Of a stretch of DNA of 5,740 nucleotides, positions 5,248-5,740 are shown piece by piece; within the stretch, counting starts at the first letter, position 1; every line of letters begins with the position of its first letter. Origin of the DNA: Bacteroidales bacterium. Its GTDB lineage: Bacteria; Bacteroidota; Bacteroidia; Bacteroidales; PUMT01. The DNA lies in NCBI GenBank assembly GCA_007119075.1, contig SKQJ01000270.1, forward strand, positions 1 to 5,740, read 5' to 3'. Position numbers and translations under genes: made by a program. The notes under the pieces were generated by a model. That model saw only the letters and a program-made list of their open reading frames with translations. It was not told where the DNA came from and made no database searches.

Positions 5248-5740
5248 AATCATCAGATAGCAGTTATAAATTGCTGGAAAACATCAATTACCCTTCAGAT
5301 CTTAAAAAACTGGATCCGGACGATCTTATCACCGTGAGTGATGAGCTGAGAAGGTTTATAATTGATGCTGTTTCGGAAAATCCAGGTCATCTGGGAGCCA
5401 GCCTCGGGGTGGTTGAACTTACCGTGGCATTGCATTATATTTTCAGGACCCCTGCAGATACGATTATCTGGGATGTCGGCCACCAGGCATACGGCCACAA
5501 GATACTTACAGGGCGCCGGGAAGTATTTCATACAAACAGGAAATACAAGGGATTAAGCGGGTTTCCCAAACTCAAGGAAAGTCCCCATGATTGCTTTGGA
5601 GTAGGCCATTCTTCCACTTCTATTTCGGCGGCACTTGGTATGGCAGTTGCTTCAAGGCTGCAAATGGAAAAGGAATCCCAGTTTGTTGCCGTGATAGGCG
5701 ACGGGTCTATGACAGGGGGACTGGCTTTCGAGGGACTGAA
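5244..5740 (+). CDS. dxs: 1-deoxy-D-xylulose-5-phosphate synthase, N-terminal part (cut by window end)
   Basis: Dxs condenses pyruvate with glyceraldehyde 3-phosphate, using thiamine diphosphate, to make 1-deoxy-D-xylulose 5-phosphate, the entry to the MEP isoprenoid pathway; the product also feeds thiamine and pyridoxal synthesis. The 165 whole codons present start MKSSDSSYKLLENINYPSDL. They include ELRRFIIDAVSENPGHLGASLG (His that contacts the cofactor/substrate), WDVGHQAYGHKILTGRR, GVGHSSTSISAALG, and GDGSMTGG, the start of the thiamine diphosphate GDG motif. The family is about 620-640 residues, so roughly the first quarter is here, and the gene continues past 5740. The ATG at 5244 fits the usual N-terminus and overlaps the stop of a 33-codon ORF. 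No good Shine-Dalgarno sequence precedes it (AGGA is only a few bases from the ATG). It is divergent from the OmpA-like lipoprotein gene. The frame is intact throughout. Confidence 0.96.
   Translation, partial: MKSSDSSYKLLENINYPSDLKKLDPDDLITVSDELRRFIIDAVSENPGHLGASLGVVELTVALHYIFRTPADTIIWDVGHQAYGHKILTGRREVFHTNRKYKGLSGFPKLKESPHDCFGVGHSSTSISAALGMAVASRLQMEKESQFVAVIGDGSMTGGLAFEGL

Overview
The window reads as a chromosomal housekeeping segment from a member of the Bacteroidota, most likely a Bacteroidales/Marinilabiliales-type organism. The evidence is protein-level resemblance (the Dxs N-terminus, RecX, PrmC and RF2 all have the look of that phylum), start codons without a good Shine-Dalgarno sequence, A/T-rich leaders, and one exact match to the Bacteroidota -7 promoter element TAnnTTTG. 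The species cannot be named from the sequence alone. I see no insertion sequence, phage gene, CRISPR array, tRNA or rRNA.

Layout. Three genes run on the minus strand in the order prmC (1896-2765), recX (1238-1723), prfB (59-1148). prfB is complete only if the classical +1 programmed frameshift is applied: a 21-codon first frame ends at CTT TGA, and the rest lies in the next frame. Divergent from prmC, across a gap of about 51 bases, is ribD on the plus strand (2817-3986). It converges on an OmpA/MotB-type lipoprotein gene on the minus strand (3978-4985), and the two stop codons lie inside a 9-base overlap. Divergent from the lipoprotein gene, after 258 bases, is dxs on the plus strand (5244 to the window edge, truncated). 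No stretch longer than 300 bases lacks a gene. The gaps of 89 bases (1149-1237), 172 bases (1724-1895) and 258 bases (4986-5243) are described in the entries.

How the genes relate. PrmC methylates the glutamine of the GGQ motif in peptide release factors, so prmC and prfB encode a modifying enzyme and one of its substrates on the same strand, with the RecA regulator recX between them. RibD (riboflavin) and Dxs (isoprenoid precursors) are biosynthetic enzymes, and the OmpA-like lipoprotein is an envelope component. These three look like ordinary neighbours rather than a pathway.

The most notable points are: the textbook prfB frameshift cassette in a genome that otherwise seems not to use Shine-Dalgarno initiation; a Tyr in place of Phe in the RF2 stop-codon recognition tripeptide; two very small ORFs chained to each other and to dxs by ATGA stop/start overlaps; and a low-complexity insert plus a GC-rich palindromic tail in ribD. 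I found no convincing new multi-gene system.
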